A DNA stretch of 9,924 nucleotides from a bacterium (GTDB taxonomy: Bacteria > Bacillota_I > Bacilli_A > RF39 > UBA660). The position numbers were made by a program, and so were the translations under genes. Positions 1-5,968 of this stretch are shown here, one piece after another. The notes under the pieces are model-generated. The model saw only the letters and a list, made by a program, of their open reading frames with translations. It did no database searches and was not told the origin of the DNA. Every line of letters starts with the position of its first letter. Within the stretch, counting starts at the first letter, position 1. The DNA lies in assembly GCA_014845975.1 (NCBI GenBank), contig RKAN01000046.1, positions 1 through 9,924 on the forward strand. The letters are read 5' to 3'.

Positions 1-44
1 ATTAAGATTATTTGGTAATAATCGAGACTAATTAAGAATAAAAT

Positions 45-73
45 AAAAGGACTTTACATTGTAAAGTTTTTTT
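45..73 (+). terminator. Hairpin plus T-tract upstream of rpsF
   Basis: The 8-base arm ACTTTACA (51-58) is perfectly complementary to TGTAAAGT (60-67). Pairing can continue outwards through two G.U pairs into A45-A48 against the T-run, and T67-T73 supplies a U-tract. This is the form of an intrinsic terminator, probably for a gene lying left of the window. The tip is very tight, so a 7-bp stem with a 3-base loop is more realistic. The stem is AT-rich and may be leaky. It overlaps the promoter that follows. Confidence 0.5.
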
Positions 74-81
74 GTTATAAT
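53..81 (+). promoter_or_regulatory. Promoter for rpsF-ssb-rpsR
   Basis: A -35 box TTTACA (53-58) and a perfect -10 box TATAAT (76-81) are separated by 17 bases. TG at 73-74 gives an extended -10 (TGnTATAAT). This is a strong sigma-A type promoter, and transcription should start near 87-89, about 60 bases before the rpsF start. The -35 lies inside the upstream hairpin and the spacer is mostly the T-tract. Confidence 0.75.
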
Positions 82-146
82 CTCTTACGAGTATTAATTT
101 ACTCCTTGCTTATTTTAAGCCGAGAAGACCATAAGGAGGTGTAAGA
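82..146 (+). promoter_or_regulatory. rpsF 5' leader, S6:S18-type autoregulatory RNA
   Basis: CTCCTT (102-107) is complementary to AAGGAG (133-138), the core of the rpsF ribosome binding site. Enclosed between them are a perfect small hairpin, GCTTA/TAAGC (108-112 with 116-120), and an unpaired stretch starting CCG (120-122) and ending near ACCAT. A closing stem over the Shine-Dalgarno with a CCG-containing bulge is the known form of the S6:S18 leader, through which the S6-S18 complex represses its own operon. A competing hairpin GAGTA/TACTC (89-93 with 100-104) would free the binding site. The assignment rests on layout and position and has not been tested with a covariance model. Confidence 0.65.
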
Positions 147-437
147 ATGAAAAATTATGAAATTATGTTTATTGTAAAACCAACTTTAAGTGAAGATGAA
201 ACAAAAAAAGTTGTTGAAAATTTTGGTAAAGTTTTAACTGATAATGGTGCAACAATAACAGAATCAAAAGAAATTGGTCAAAGAGAATTAGCTTATGAAA
301 TCAAAGATTTTAAGAGTGGATACTATTATTTATATGTTGTAGAAGCTGCTGATGATAAAGCTATTAAAGAATTTGATCGTTTAGCTGGAATTAGTAGTGA
401 TGTAATTCGTCATTTGATAACAAAATTAGAAAAATAG
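147..437 (+). CDS. rpsF: 30S ribosomal protein S6
   Basis: S6 sits on the platform of the 30S subunit and binds 16S rRNA as a pair with S18. The product is 96 residues, the usual length in Firmicutes. The N-terminal MKNYEIMFIV strand, the central RELAYEIKDFKSGYY (46-60) and the late VIRHLITK (86-93) match the family's ferredoxin-like fold. The ATG has a full AAGGAGGTG site (133-141). It is first in an S6-SSB-S18 operon, with its own promoter upstream and ssb 12 bases after the TAG stop. Regulation is probably by the leader RNA that can pair with this Shine-Dalgarno. Confidence 0.97.
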   Translation: MKNYEIMFIVKPTLSEDETKKVVENFGKVLTDNGATITESKEIGQRELAYEIKDFKSGYYYLYVVEAADDKAIKEFDRLAGISSDVIRHLITKLEK

Positions 438-449
438 TGAGGTATTCTT

Positions 450-914
450 ATGAATAGAGTAATGCTGATAGGTAGATTAACAGCGAAACCAGAACTTCGT
501 TATACAGGATCAAATATTCCTTACGCAAGATTTACAATTGCTGTTAATAGACAATTTAATAATCAAGACGGAAATAGAGAAGCAGATTTTATCAATATTA
601 TTGTTTGGAGAAAACAAGCAGAGGTTATTTGCAATTATTTTGATAAAGGAAATCAAATCGCTATTGAAGGTCGTTTACAAACAGGAAGTTATGACGCTCA
701 AGATGGAAGCAAACGTTATACAACAGATGTTGTGTTAGATCAATTTCATTTTATTGAAAGTAGAGCACAGAGAGAAGCAAGTTCTAATAATGCTCCAGTA
801 GATAATGTTAGTCCATATGACTATCAAGAACCAAGTAATGATGTCAATGTAGAAAATGATCCATTTGCAGATTTTGGAGATAGCGTTTCAATTGATGATA
901 ACTTCTTAGACTAA
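450..914 (+). CDS. ssb: Single-stranded DNA-binding protein
   Basis: SSB coats single-stranded DNA in replication, recombination and repair, normally as a tetramer, and recruits partners through its C-terminal tip. The OB-fold domain covers about residues 1-105 (MNRVMLIGRLTAKPELRYT, then FINIIVWRKQAE with Trp53, and GNQIAIEGRLQTGSY). A low-complexity Asn/Asp/Ser-rich linker follows to residue 154. The protein ends IDDNFLD, whereas the family normally ends in an acidic stretch plus Pro-Phe; the acidic residues are here but the terminal Phe is not. The start is preceded by a modest GAGG (439-442). Its place between rpsF and rpsR is the classic Firmicutes arrangement. Confidence 0.96.
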   Translation: MNRVMLIGRLTAKPELRYTGSNIPYARFTIAVNRQFNNQDGNREADFINIIVWRKQAEVICNYFDKGNQIAIEGRLQTGSYDAQDGSKRYTTDVVLDQFHFIESRAQREASSNNAPVDNVSPYDYQEPSNDVNVENDPFADFGDSVSIDDNFLD

Positions 915-929
915 AAAAGGAGGATAATC

Positions 930-1148
930 ATGGCAGAATTTTATAGAAAAAAGAAAAAAATTTGTCAAATGTGTGCTGGTAAAGATGTAAATTACAAAGA
1001 TGCAGATATTATTAAAAAATATATTAGCGCTGATAAAGCTAAAATCTTACCAAGAAGAGTAACAGGTAACTGTGCAAAACACCAAAGATATATTGCAAAT
1101 GAAATTAAAAAAGCACGTTTTATGGCAATTATACCATTCGTAAAATAG
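930..1148 (+). CDS. rpsR: 30S ribosomal protein S18, zinc-binding form
   Basis: S18 pairs with S6 on the 30S platform. The 72-residue product has the conserved core YKDADIIKKYISADKAKILP, then RRVTGNCAKHQR, and an ending like other S18 proteins (ARFMAIIPFVK). Cys12-x2-Cys15 together with Cys48-x2-His51 forms a plausible zinc site, marking the C+ type, whereas Bacillus subtilis S18 lacks these cysteines. A strong AAGGAGG lies at 917-923. It is last in the rpsF operon; its stop codon lies inside the left arm of the downstream hairpin, so termination begins at the gene's end. Confidence 0.96.
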   Translation: MAEFYRKKKKICQMCAGKDVNYKDADIIKKYISADKAKILPRRVTGNCAKHQRYIANEIKKARFMAIIPFVK

Positions 1149-1173
1149 TTAATTTGACATTAACTATTTTTTT
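1142..1173 (+). terminator. Terminator of the rpsF-ssb-rpsR operon
   Basis: A perfect 11-bp inverted repeat, AAAATAGTTAA (1142-1152) with TTAACTATTTT (1160-1170), encloses a 7-base loop and runs into T1167-T1173. The rpsR stop codon (1146-1148) lies within the left arm. The stem is AT-rich, so some read-through is likely. Its loop carries most of the next promoter's -35 box. Confidence 0.65.
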
Positions 1174-1181
1174 GTTATAAT
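1154..1181 (+). promoter_or_regulatory. Promoter for the small gene after rpsR
   Basis: A perfect -35 box TTGACA (1154-1159) and a perfect -10 box TATAAT (1176-1181) are separated by 16 bases, with TG at 1173-1174 forming an extended -10. The -35 falls in the loop of the preceding terminator hairpin and its T-tract serves as spacer. Transcription should begin around 1187-1189, so an ATG at 1182 would not be in the transcript. With no terminator seen before rpsJ, this promoter may also feed the S10 cluster. Confidence 0.75.
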
Positions 1182-1205
1182 ATGCTTTACTTAAACGGAT
1201 GGGTT

Positions 1206-1472
1206 ATGGATATTATTAAAAAAGAGCAATTTGAAGAGTATAAAAAAATTTTATATCTTTATGATAATTTGTCAGTTGATTGTATCATAGAACATTATAA
1301 AATAGCACTTATTAATTGGTTATTATCAAAGTTTATAAATGAATGTGATTTAAATTTAATGGTTAAAACATTTAAATTCCTTTGTAGATTTGAAAAAAAC
1401 GAAAAATTGGGTAAAATAAAGCTTACAAAAAATGTTCAGAATGATTATAAGAGTATAAAGTTGAATTTTTGA
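1206..1472 (+). CDS. Hypothetical small protein, probably frameshifted
   Basis: I do not recognise this 88-residue product. It is rich in Lys, Ile, Leu and Asn, with a charged N-terminus (MDIIKKEQFEEYKK), a mixed hydrophobic middle (YKIALINWLLSKF) and a basic C-terminal part; there is no signal peptide or clear membrane span. An ATG at 1182 in the same frame touches the -10 box and would lie upstream of the transcript, so the ATG at 1206 was chosen; it has only a weak GGATGGG before it, unlike the strong sites of its neighbours. The frame closes at a TGA directly after a run of five T (1466-1470). Adding one T would let the protein continue in another open frame to a TAG at 1549, giving 114 residues. 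It may therefore be a recent pseudogene or contain a sequencing error. Confidence 0.5.
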   Translation: MDIIKKEQFEEYKKILYLYDNLSVDCIIEHYKIALINWLLSKFINECDLNLMVKTFKFLCRFEKNEKLGKIKLTKNVQNDYKSIKLNF

Positions 1473-1549
1473 ATACTGATCCTTCTGATACTTTTTATAT
1501 GTTAGGACATAAAATATTCATTTGGGTTAAAACAAGAGGAAGTAAATAG
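1469..1549 (+). pseudogene. Out-of-frame C-terminal remnant of the small gene
   Basis: The frame one base back from the upstream gene stays open from 1451 to the TAG at 1547-1549. From 1469 it reads LNTDPSDTFYMLGHKIFIWV followed by KTRGSK, which looks like ordinary protein with a TGG-coded Trp and a basic end. It has no start codon with a ribosome binding site of its own. The simplest reading is that it is the real C-terminus of the gene starting at 1206, cut off by loss of one T in the run at 1466-1470. The remnant is short, so chance openness cannot be excluded. Confidence 0.4.
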
Positions 1550-1653
1550 AATTTATCCTATCTTATACCAATTATTTGTGACAATACAATTTATAGAAAA
1601 ACAATATGAAAGGAATAATTTGAAAATTAAAATGAAAAAAGTGAAAAAAATTC
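1550..1653. other. AT-rich spacer without a visible gene
   Basis: Between the remnant of the small gene and the S10 promoter I see no convincing coding region, tRNA or terminator. Together with the promoter and leader that follow, it makes up the largest non-coding stretch in the window. No GC-rich hairpin with a T-tract separates the small gene from the S10 cluster, so transcripts starting at 1187 may run on. Confidence 0.5.
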
Positions 1654-1682
1654 TTGATTTTCATATAATTATTCTGTATAAT
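1654..1682 (+). promoter_or_regulatory. Promoter of the S10-spc cluster
   Basis: TTGATT (1654-1659) as -35 and a perfect TATAAT (1677-1682) as -10 have a 17-base spacer. Start would be near 1689, giving a leader of about 128 bases. A second TATAAT at 1664-1669 lies within the spacer, but its matching -35 (GTGAAA at 1641-1646) is poor. Confidence 0.65.
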
Positions 1683-1688
1683 TGTACA

Positions 1689-1816
1689 TGTGTGGTATGC
1701 ATTGATGTGTGAGGTTGCCGATACACCAGGTTAAGTTGAAAGAAAATTAAAATGATAATCGGGTTTTTACACGGAGCAAGTCTATACCAGATATAGGCGA
1801 AGGGAGGATAAACAAT
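1689..1816 (+). promoter_or_regulatory. S10 operon 5' leader, L4-type ribosomal leader candidate
   Basis: This untranslated stretch is richer in G and C than its surroundings and holds blocks I recall as conserved before rpsJ in Firmicutes: GTGTGAGGTTGC at 1707-1718, then ACACC, and later ACGGAGCAAGTCT at 1771-1783 and TAGGCGAAGGGAGGA leading into the ribosome binding site. Visible pairings are GTGT/ACAC (1707-1710 with 1723-1726), a local CTATA/TATAG hairpin (1782-1786 with 1792-1796), and long-range GGTAT/ATACC (1694-1698 with 1784-1788). CCGAT/ATCGG (1718-1722 with 1758-1762), followed by GTTTTT, could form an alternative attenuator-like structure. A role in feedback control by L4 is inferred from family knowledge and position. 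Confidence 0.6.
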
Positions 1817-2119
1817 ATGTCAAAAATTAGTATTAAACTAAAAGCTTATGAACATAAAAGTCTTGATACTGCTTGTGCTAAGATAGTTGAAACTGTTAAA
1901 AGAACAGGTAGTGAAATCAGCGGACCAATTCCACTTCCAACAGAAGTAGAAAAAATCACTATTTTAAGAGCTGTACATAAGTATAAAGATTCGAGAGAAC
2001 AATTCGAAAAAAGAACACACAAAAGACTTATTGTTATCAATAATCCAAGTAAGGAAACTATCGAGGCTTTAACTCGTTTAGAAATTCCAAGTGGTGTTGA
2101 TATTCAAATAAAGCAATAA
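1817..2119 (+). CDS. rpsJ: 30S ribosomal protein S10
   Basis: S10 lies in the 30S head and also acts as NusE, partner of NusB in transcription antitermination. The product is 100 residues, near the usual 102. It carries the conserved [10 protein letters not shown] block around residue 34 and [17 protein letters not shown] (56-72), and ends [10 protein letters not shown] as expected. The ATG follows GAAGGGAGGA (1799-1808). It is the first gene of the S10-spc cluster, behind its own promoter and structured leader. Confidence 0.98.
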   Translation: MSKISIKLKAYEHKSLDTACAKIVETVKRTGSEISGPIPLPTEVEKITILRAVHKYKDSREQFEKRTHKRLIVINNPSKETIEALTRLEIPSGVDIQIKQ

Positions 2120-2135
2120 TTTAGGAGGAAATATT

Positions 2136-2864
2136 ATGAAAAAGGGAATCTTAGGTCGTAAATTAGGAATGACTCAAGTATTTACAAAATCTGGAAAATT
2201 GATTCCTGTAACTGTCGTTGAAGTGGAACCAAATGTGGTTACTCAAATTAAAACATTAGAAAATGATGGCTATGAAGCAATTCAATTAGGATTTGATACA
2301 AAGAGAGAAAAGTTAGCGACAAAAGCTTCAGTTGGTATTACTAACAAAGCAAACACTACACCTAAGCGCTTCTTTAAAGAAATTAGAGGTGTAGATGTTA
2401 ACAATTACACTTTAGGACAAGAAATCAAAGTTGATATTTTTACTGAAGGTGAAGTTGTTGACGTAACAGGAACTACAAAAGGTAGAGGGTTCCAAGGTGT
2501 TATTAAACGTCATGGTCAATCAAGAGGACCTATGGGACATGGATCACATTATCATAGAAGACCAGGTTCAATGGGAACAATGAGACCTATGAGAGTTTTT
2601 AAAGGTAAAAAATTACCAGGACATATGGGAACATTAACTGTAACAATTCAAAATCTTGAAGTCGTTGCAATAGATGTTGAAAATAATTGCATTTTAATTA
2701 AAGGAAATATACCAGGACCTAAAAAATCTTTAGTAGTTATTAAATCTTCAGTTAAAAATCCTGAAAAAGTAAATTCACGTGAAGAATTAAATACTTATGC
2801 TAAAGTTGAAGAAACTGTAGTAGAAACTCCAGTTGAAACAACAGAAGTAGAAACAGAAAACTAG
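2136..2864 (+). CDS. rplC: 50S ribosomal protein L3, with acidic C-terminal extension
   Basis: L3 is an early-assembling 50S protein whose extended loop reaches towards the peptidyl transferase centre. The globular part starts [16 protein letters not shown], and the loop [16 protein letters not shown], then [17 protein letters not shown] (131-147), is fully conserved. The family core ends near residue 207 (VVIKSSVK). About 35 further residues follow and become Glu/Thr/Val-rich, with repeated VET units. The total of 242 is longer than the usual 205-215. The start has a clear AGGAGG. Its TAG stop overlaps the SD of rplD, suggesting coupled translation. Confidence 0.98.
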   Translation: MKKGILGRKLGMTQVFTKSGKLIPVTVVEVEPNVVTQIKTLENDGYEAIQLGFDTKREKLATKASVGITNKANTTPKRFFKEIRGVDVNNYTLGQEIKVDIFTEGEVVDVTGTTKGRGFQGVIKRHGQSRGPMGHGSHYHRRPGSMGTMRPMRVFKGKKLPGHMGTLTVTIQNLEVVAIDVENNCILIKGNIPGPKKSLVVIKSSVKNPEKVNSREELNTYAKVEETVVETPVETTEVETEN

Positions 2865-2876
2865 GAGGTAATATAG

Positions 2877-3500
2877 ATGGCAAAATTATCTGTATTAAAT
2901 ATTAAAGGTGAAAAGGTAAATGATATTACTTTAAATGCTGAAATTTGGGAAATTGTTCCAAATGATGCTGTAATTTATGATGCAATTACATTAACAAGAA
3001 ACTCGCAAAGACAAGGAACTCATGAAACAAAAACTCGTAGTGAGGTTTCAGGTGGAGGAAGAAAACCATGGAGACAAAAAGGTACTGGTAGAGCACGTCA
3101 AGGTTCTATTCGCGCTGCTCAATGGTATCATGGTGGTGTTGTTTTCGGACCACATAATAGAAACTACGATAAAAAAATGAATCGTAAAGAAAGAAGATTG
3201 GCTTTAAAATCTGCTTTAGCTTATAAAGCTTTAGATAATAAATTAGTTGTTGTTGATAATTTTAATTTAGAATCAAATAAAACTAGTGAAGCTAGAAATA
3301 TTTTAAAAACATTAACATCAGATAAAAATATTTTAATCGTTGCAGAAGAATTAAATGATAATTTAATCTTAGCTACTCGTAATTTAGAAAATGTAATTTT
3401 ACTACAAACAAGTGAAATTAATACTTATGATGTTATAGCAGCTGATACAATGATTATCACATCTGATGCTATGAAAACATTAGAGGAGGTGCTTGGTTAA
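2877..3500 (+). CDS. rplD: 50S ribosomal protein L4
   Basis: L4 binds 23S rRNA and lines the exit tunnel with a long loop; in several bacteria it also represses the S10 operon. The 207-residue length is standard. The tunnel loop is intact, with [20 protein letters not shown] (58-77) and [10 protein letters not shown] (83-92). The C-terminal Rossmann-like half contains LVVVDNF and ILIVAEE strands. AGGAGGT at 2863-2869 serves the start. The TAA stop overlaps the rplW ATG by one base, and the rplW ribosome binding site lies inside the rplD end. Confidence 0.98.
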   Translation: MAKLSVLNIKGEKVNDITLNAEIWEIVPNDAVIYDAITLTRNSQRQGTHETKTRSEVSGGGRKPWRQKGTGRARQGSIRAAQWYHGGVVFGPHNRNYDKKMNRKERRLALKSALAYKALDNKLVVVDNFNLESNKTSEARNILKTLTSDKNILIVAEELNDNLILATRNLENVILLQTSEINTYDVIAADTMIITSDAMKTLEEVLG

Positions 3501-3778
3501 TGAATAACTATAGAAATATTATTAAAGCGCCAATTATTACAGAAAAAAGTTCTAACTTAGCAGCTAATAATACAATCACATTTAGTGTTGATATTAGAGC
3601 AAATAAAACACAAATTAAACAAGCAATTGAAAATATTTTCAATGTAAAAGTAGAAAGTGTTAATACAATCAATGTAAAACCAAAGAAAAAAAGAGTTGGT
3701 CGTTATGTTGGTAAAACAAATAAAGTAAAAAAAGCAATAGTTAAATTAAAAGAAGGAAGTTCAATCGAACTTAACTAA
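3500..3778 (+). CDS. rplW: 50S ribosomal protein L23
   Basis: L23 sits at the tunnel exit and docks trigger factor and the signal recognition particle. The 92-residue product starts [15 protein letters not shown], the family signature, then has the fold strand [19 protein letters not shown] (26-44), and a basic loop [19 protein letters not shown] (61-79). It begins at the ATG inside TAATG shared with the rplD stop, so translation is almost certainly coupled; GAGGAGGTG about 10 bases upstream is within rplD. Slightly shorter than the common 95-100, without visible loss of a motif. Confidence 0.97.
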   Translation: MNNYRNIIKAPIITEKSSNLAANNTITFSVDIRANKTQIKQAIENIFNVKVESVNTINVKPKKKRVGRYVGKTNKVKKAIVKLKEGSSIELN

Positions 3779-3796
3779 TGTTAGGAGAGGATAAAT

Positions 3797-4624
3797 ATGG
3801 CTATTAAGAGTTTTAAACCAATGACAAATGGTACTCGTGGTATGTCAAAATTAGTAAATGAAGAAATTACTAAAACAACACCTGAGAAATCATTAGTTGA
3901 AACATTAAAGAAAACTGGTGGACGTAACAATCAAGGTAGAATTACAGTAAGACACCGTGGTGGCGGAGAAAAAAGAAAATATCGTATTATTGATTTCAAA
4001 AGAGATAAAGACGGTATTATTGGAACTGTAGCTTCTATTGAATATGATCCAAACAGAAGTGCTAACATTGCTTTAATACAATATGCTGATGGAGAAAAAA
4101 GATATATTATAGCTCCAAAAGGATTAAAAGTTGGAAACAAAATTGAAAGTGGAGAAAACGCTGATATCAAAGTTGGTAATACATTACCACTTGAAAAAAT
4201 TCCTGAAGGAACAGTTGTTCACAATGTCGAATTAAAAGCTGGAAAAGGTGGACAAATGGCTCGCTCAGCTGGATCAAGCGTTCAAATACTAGGACGCGAA
4301 GGAAAATATACTTTACTTCGTTTAACAAGTGGAGAAGTTCGTAAAGTGTTAAGCACTTGTAGAGCTACAATTGGAGAAGTAGGAAATGCTGATCATGAAT
4401 TAGTTAGTTTAGGAAAAGCAGGTCGTAAAAGACATATGGGTATTAGACCAACTGTTCGTGGTTCTGTTATGAACCCTAACGATCACCCACATGGTGGTGG
4501 TGAAGGTAGAGCTCCAATCGGTCGTAAGGGACCAGTTACTCCTTGGGGTAAACCAGCACTTGGATATAAAACACGTAAGAACAAAAAAGCTTCTGATAAG
4601 TTAATTGTTCGTCGTAAAAAATAA
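3797..4624 (+). CDS. rplB: 50S ribosomal protein L2
   Basis: L2 is a primary 23S rRNA binder needed for subunit joining and close to the peptidyl transferase centre. At 275 residues it has the expected length. The N-terminal OB-like part includes [20 protein letters not shown] (41-60) and [11 protein letters not shown]; the SH3-like part holds [11 protein letters not shown] (151-161). The conserved [19 protein letters not shown] (228-246) with the functionally important His, and [13 protein letters not shown] after it, are intact. The start has AGGAGAGG (3783-3790). Confidence 0.98.
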   Translation: MAIKSFKPMTNGTRGMSKLVNEEITKTTPEKSLVETLKKTGGRNNQGRITVRHRGGGEKRKYRIIDFKRDKDGIIGTVASIEYDPNRSANIALIQYADGEKRYIIAPKGLKVGNKIESGENADIKVGNTLPLEKIPEGTVVHNVELKAGKGGQMARSAGSSVQILGREGKYTLLRLTSGEVRKVLSTCRATIGEVGNADHELVSLGKAGRKRHMGIRPTVRGSVMNPNDHPHGGGEGRAPIGRKGPVTPWGKPALGYKTRKNKKASDKLIVRRKK

Positions 4625-4640
4625 TGAGAGGATGATTTAA

Positions 4641-4913
4641 ATGGCTAGAAGTTTAAAAAAAGGACCTTTTATTGATAAACATTTAATGAATAAGGTTAAA
4701 AAAGTAAACGAATCTGGAAAAAAAGAAGTTATTAAAACATGGTCTCGCCGTTCAACAATTTATCCTGAATTTATTGGACACACATTTGCTGTTCATAATG
4801 GTAAAGAATTCATCCCAGTTTATGTAACAGAAGATATGGTAGGACATAAATTAGGTGAATTCGCACCAACACGTAAGTTTGGTGGACATGGCGATGACAA
4901 AGGTAAAAAATAA
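4641..4913 (+). CDS. rpsS: 30S ribosomal protein S19
   Basis: S19 forms a complex with S13 in the 30S head near the A site. The 90-residue product shows [11 protein letters not shown] at the start, TWSRRSTI (33-40), [10 protein letters not shown] (51-60) and [12 protein letters not shown] (67-78), all family signatures. Its ribosome binding site (GAGAGG at 4626-4631) is weaker than those of neighbouring genes, so coupling to rplB, which ends 16 bases earlier, may matter. Confidence 0.98.
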   Translation: MARSLKKGPFIDKHLMNKVKKVNESGKKEVIKTWSRRSTIYPEFIGHTFAVHNGKEFIPVYVTEDMVGHKLGEFAPTRKFGGHGDDKGKK

Positions 4914-4938
4914 TTAATTGTCAGGAAGGAGGACTAAA

Positions 4939-5274
4939 ATGGAAGCAAAAGCGATTGCAAAAGGACTTAGAATTGCACCTCGTAAAGCCCGTTTAGTTAT
5001 AGATTTAATACGTGGTAAAAGCGTAACAGAAGCTGATATCATTTTAAGTAATTTAAATAAAGAAGCAGCTAGATTAAGTAAAAAAGTATTGACTTCAGCA
5101 GTTGCAAATGCAGAAAATAACTTACATTTAGAAAAAGAAAATCTATATGTAAAAGAAGCATATGTAAATGAAGGTCAACCATTAAAAAGAATGAAATTTG
5201 GTTCTCGTGGACACGTAGATCCAATTAAAAGAAGAACAAGTCACATTACAATTGTGGTTAGTGATGAAAAATAG
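4939..5274 (+). CDS. rplV: 50S ribosomal protein L22
   Basis: L22 binds all 23S rRNA domains, and its long beta-hairpin lines the exit tunnel near the macrolide site. The 111-residue product has LRIAPRKARLVIDLIRGK (10-27), the NAENN turn (57-61) and the hairpin leading into RGHVDPIKRRTSHITIVV (90-107). The frame is open further upstream to a TTG at 4918, but AAGGAGG (4926-4932) lies downstream of that TTG at the right distance from the ATG at 4939, which also gives the family N-terminus. Confidence 0.98.
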   Translation: MEAKAIAKGLRIAPRKARLVIDLIRGKSVTEADIILSNLNKEAARLSKKVLTSAVANAENNLHLEKENLYVKEAYVNEGQPLKRMKFGSRGHVDPIKRRTSHITIVVSDEK

Positions 5275-5290
5275 TAAAGGAGGATAACTG

Positions 5291-5968
5291 ATGGGTCAAA
5301 AAGTTAGTCCAGTCGGACTTAGAATTGGAATCAATAAAACTTGGGAATCTAAATGGTATGCTGGTAATAAAGATTTTGCTAAATACCTAGAAAATGATAA
5401 TAAAATTCGTAAGTTTTTATCAAAAAAATTAAAAGACGCAGCAGTTTCAAGTATTCTAATTGAAAGAAACGCTAGTAAGACTGATATTATCATCAATACT
5501 GCAAAACCAGGTGTAATTATTGGTCATGGCGGAGATGAAATTGAAAAGTTAAGAAAAGAATTATCAAAATTAGTAGATGAAAATGTTCAAATTTCAATTA
5601 TGGAAATTAAAAATCCAGACATTGATGCAGCACTTGTTGCTGAAAACATTGCACATCAAATTGAAAACAGAGTTTCATTCAGAATTGCTCAAAAAAGAGC
5701 TATTAGAAACGCTATGAAAGCAGGAGCAAAAGGTATTAAAACTTCTGTATCAGGACGTTTAGGCGGAGCTGATATGGCTAGAACAGAAGGATATACCGAA
5801 GGAAATACTCCACTTCATACTTTAAGAGCAAACATCGATTACGCTCATAAAGAAGCAGATACTACTTATGGAAAAATTGGTGTAAAAGTATGGATTTATA
5901 AAGGAGAAATTCTTGCCTCAAAACAAAAAGGAGGTAATACAAATGGCACTAATACCAAAAAGAACTAA
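5291..5968 (+). CDS. rpsC: 30S ribosomal protein S3
   Basis: S3 is a head protein at the mRNA entry channel with a type II KH domain. The start [14 protein letters not shown] is canonical. The KH loop is PGVIIGHGG (73-81), with His where Lys or Arg is usual in GxGG. The C-terminal domain has [13 protein letters not shown] (154-166) and [13 protein letters not shown] (194-206). The 225 residues slightly exceed the usual 217-220 because of a Gly/Asn/Thr tail, part of which is encoded in the stretch overlapping rplP and its ribosome binding site. AAAGGAGG precedes the ATG. Confidence 0.98.
   Translation: MGQKVSPVGLRIGINKTWESKWYAGNKDFAKYLENDNKIRKFLSKKLKDAAVSSILIERNASKTDIIINTAKPGVIIGHGGDEIEKLRKELSKLVDENVQISIMEIKNPDIDAALVAENIAHQIENRVSFRIAQKRAIRNAMKAGAKGIKTSVSGRLGGADMARTEGYTEGNTPLHTLRANIDYAHKEADTTYGKIGVKVWIYKGEILASKQKGGNTNGTNTKKN

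Noticed and set aside
2..31. Short open stretch ending in TAA at the left edge, perhaps the end of an upstream gene
   Set aside because: Only nine codons are visible and no family can be recognised; the downstream hairpin only hints that a gene ends nearby.
1182..1205. ATG at 1182 as start of the small gene
   Set aside because: It directly follows the -10 box and would precede the predicted transcript start; the ATG at 1206 is more likely.
1632..1664. Inverted repeat ATGAAAA/TTTTCAT around the S10 -35 box as an operator or terminator
   Set aside because: The arms are pure A/T-rich sequence in an A/T-rich region, with a long loop and no T-tract; chance is sufficient explanation.
1620..1712. 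Short frame from a TTG at 1620, or ATG at 1632, of about 30 codons
   Set aside because: It runs through the S10 promoter and into the leader, has unlikely composition and no good ribosome binding site.
4918..4938. Upstream TTG start for rplV
   Set aside because: The strong ribosome binding site lies between it and the ATG, and the added residues are not part of the L22 family.
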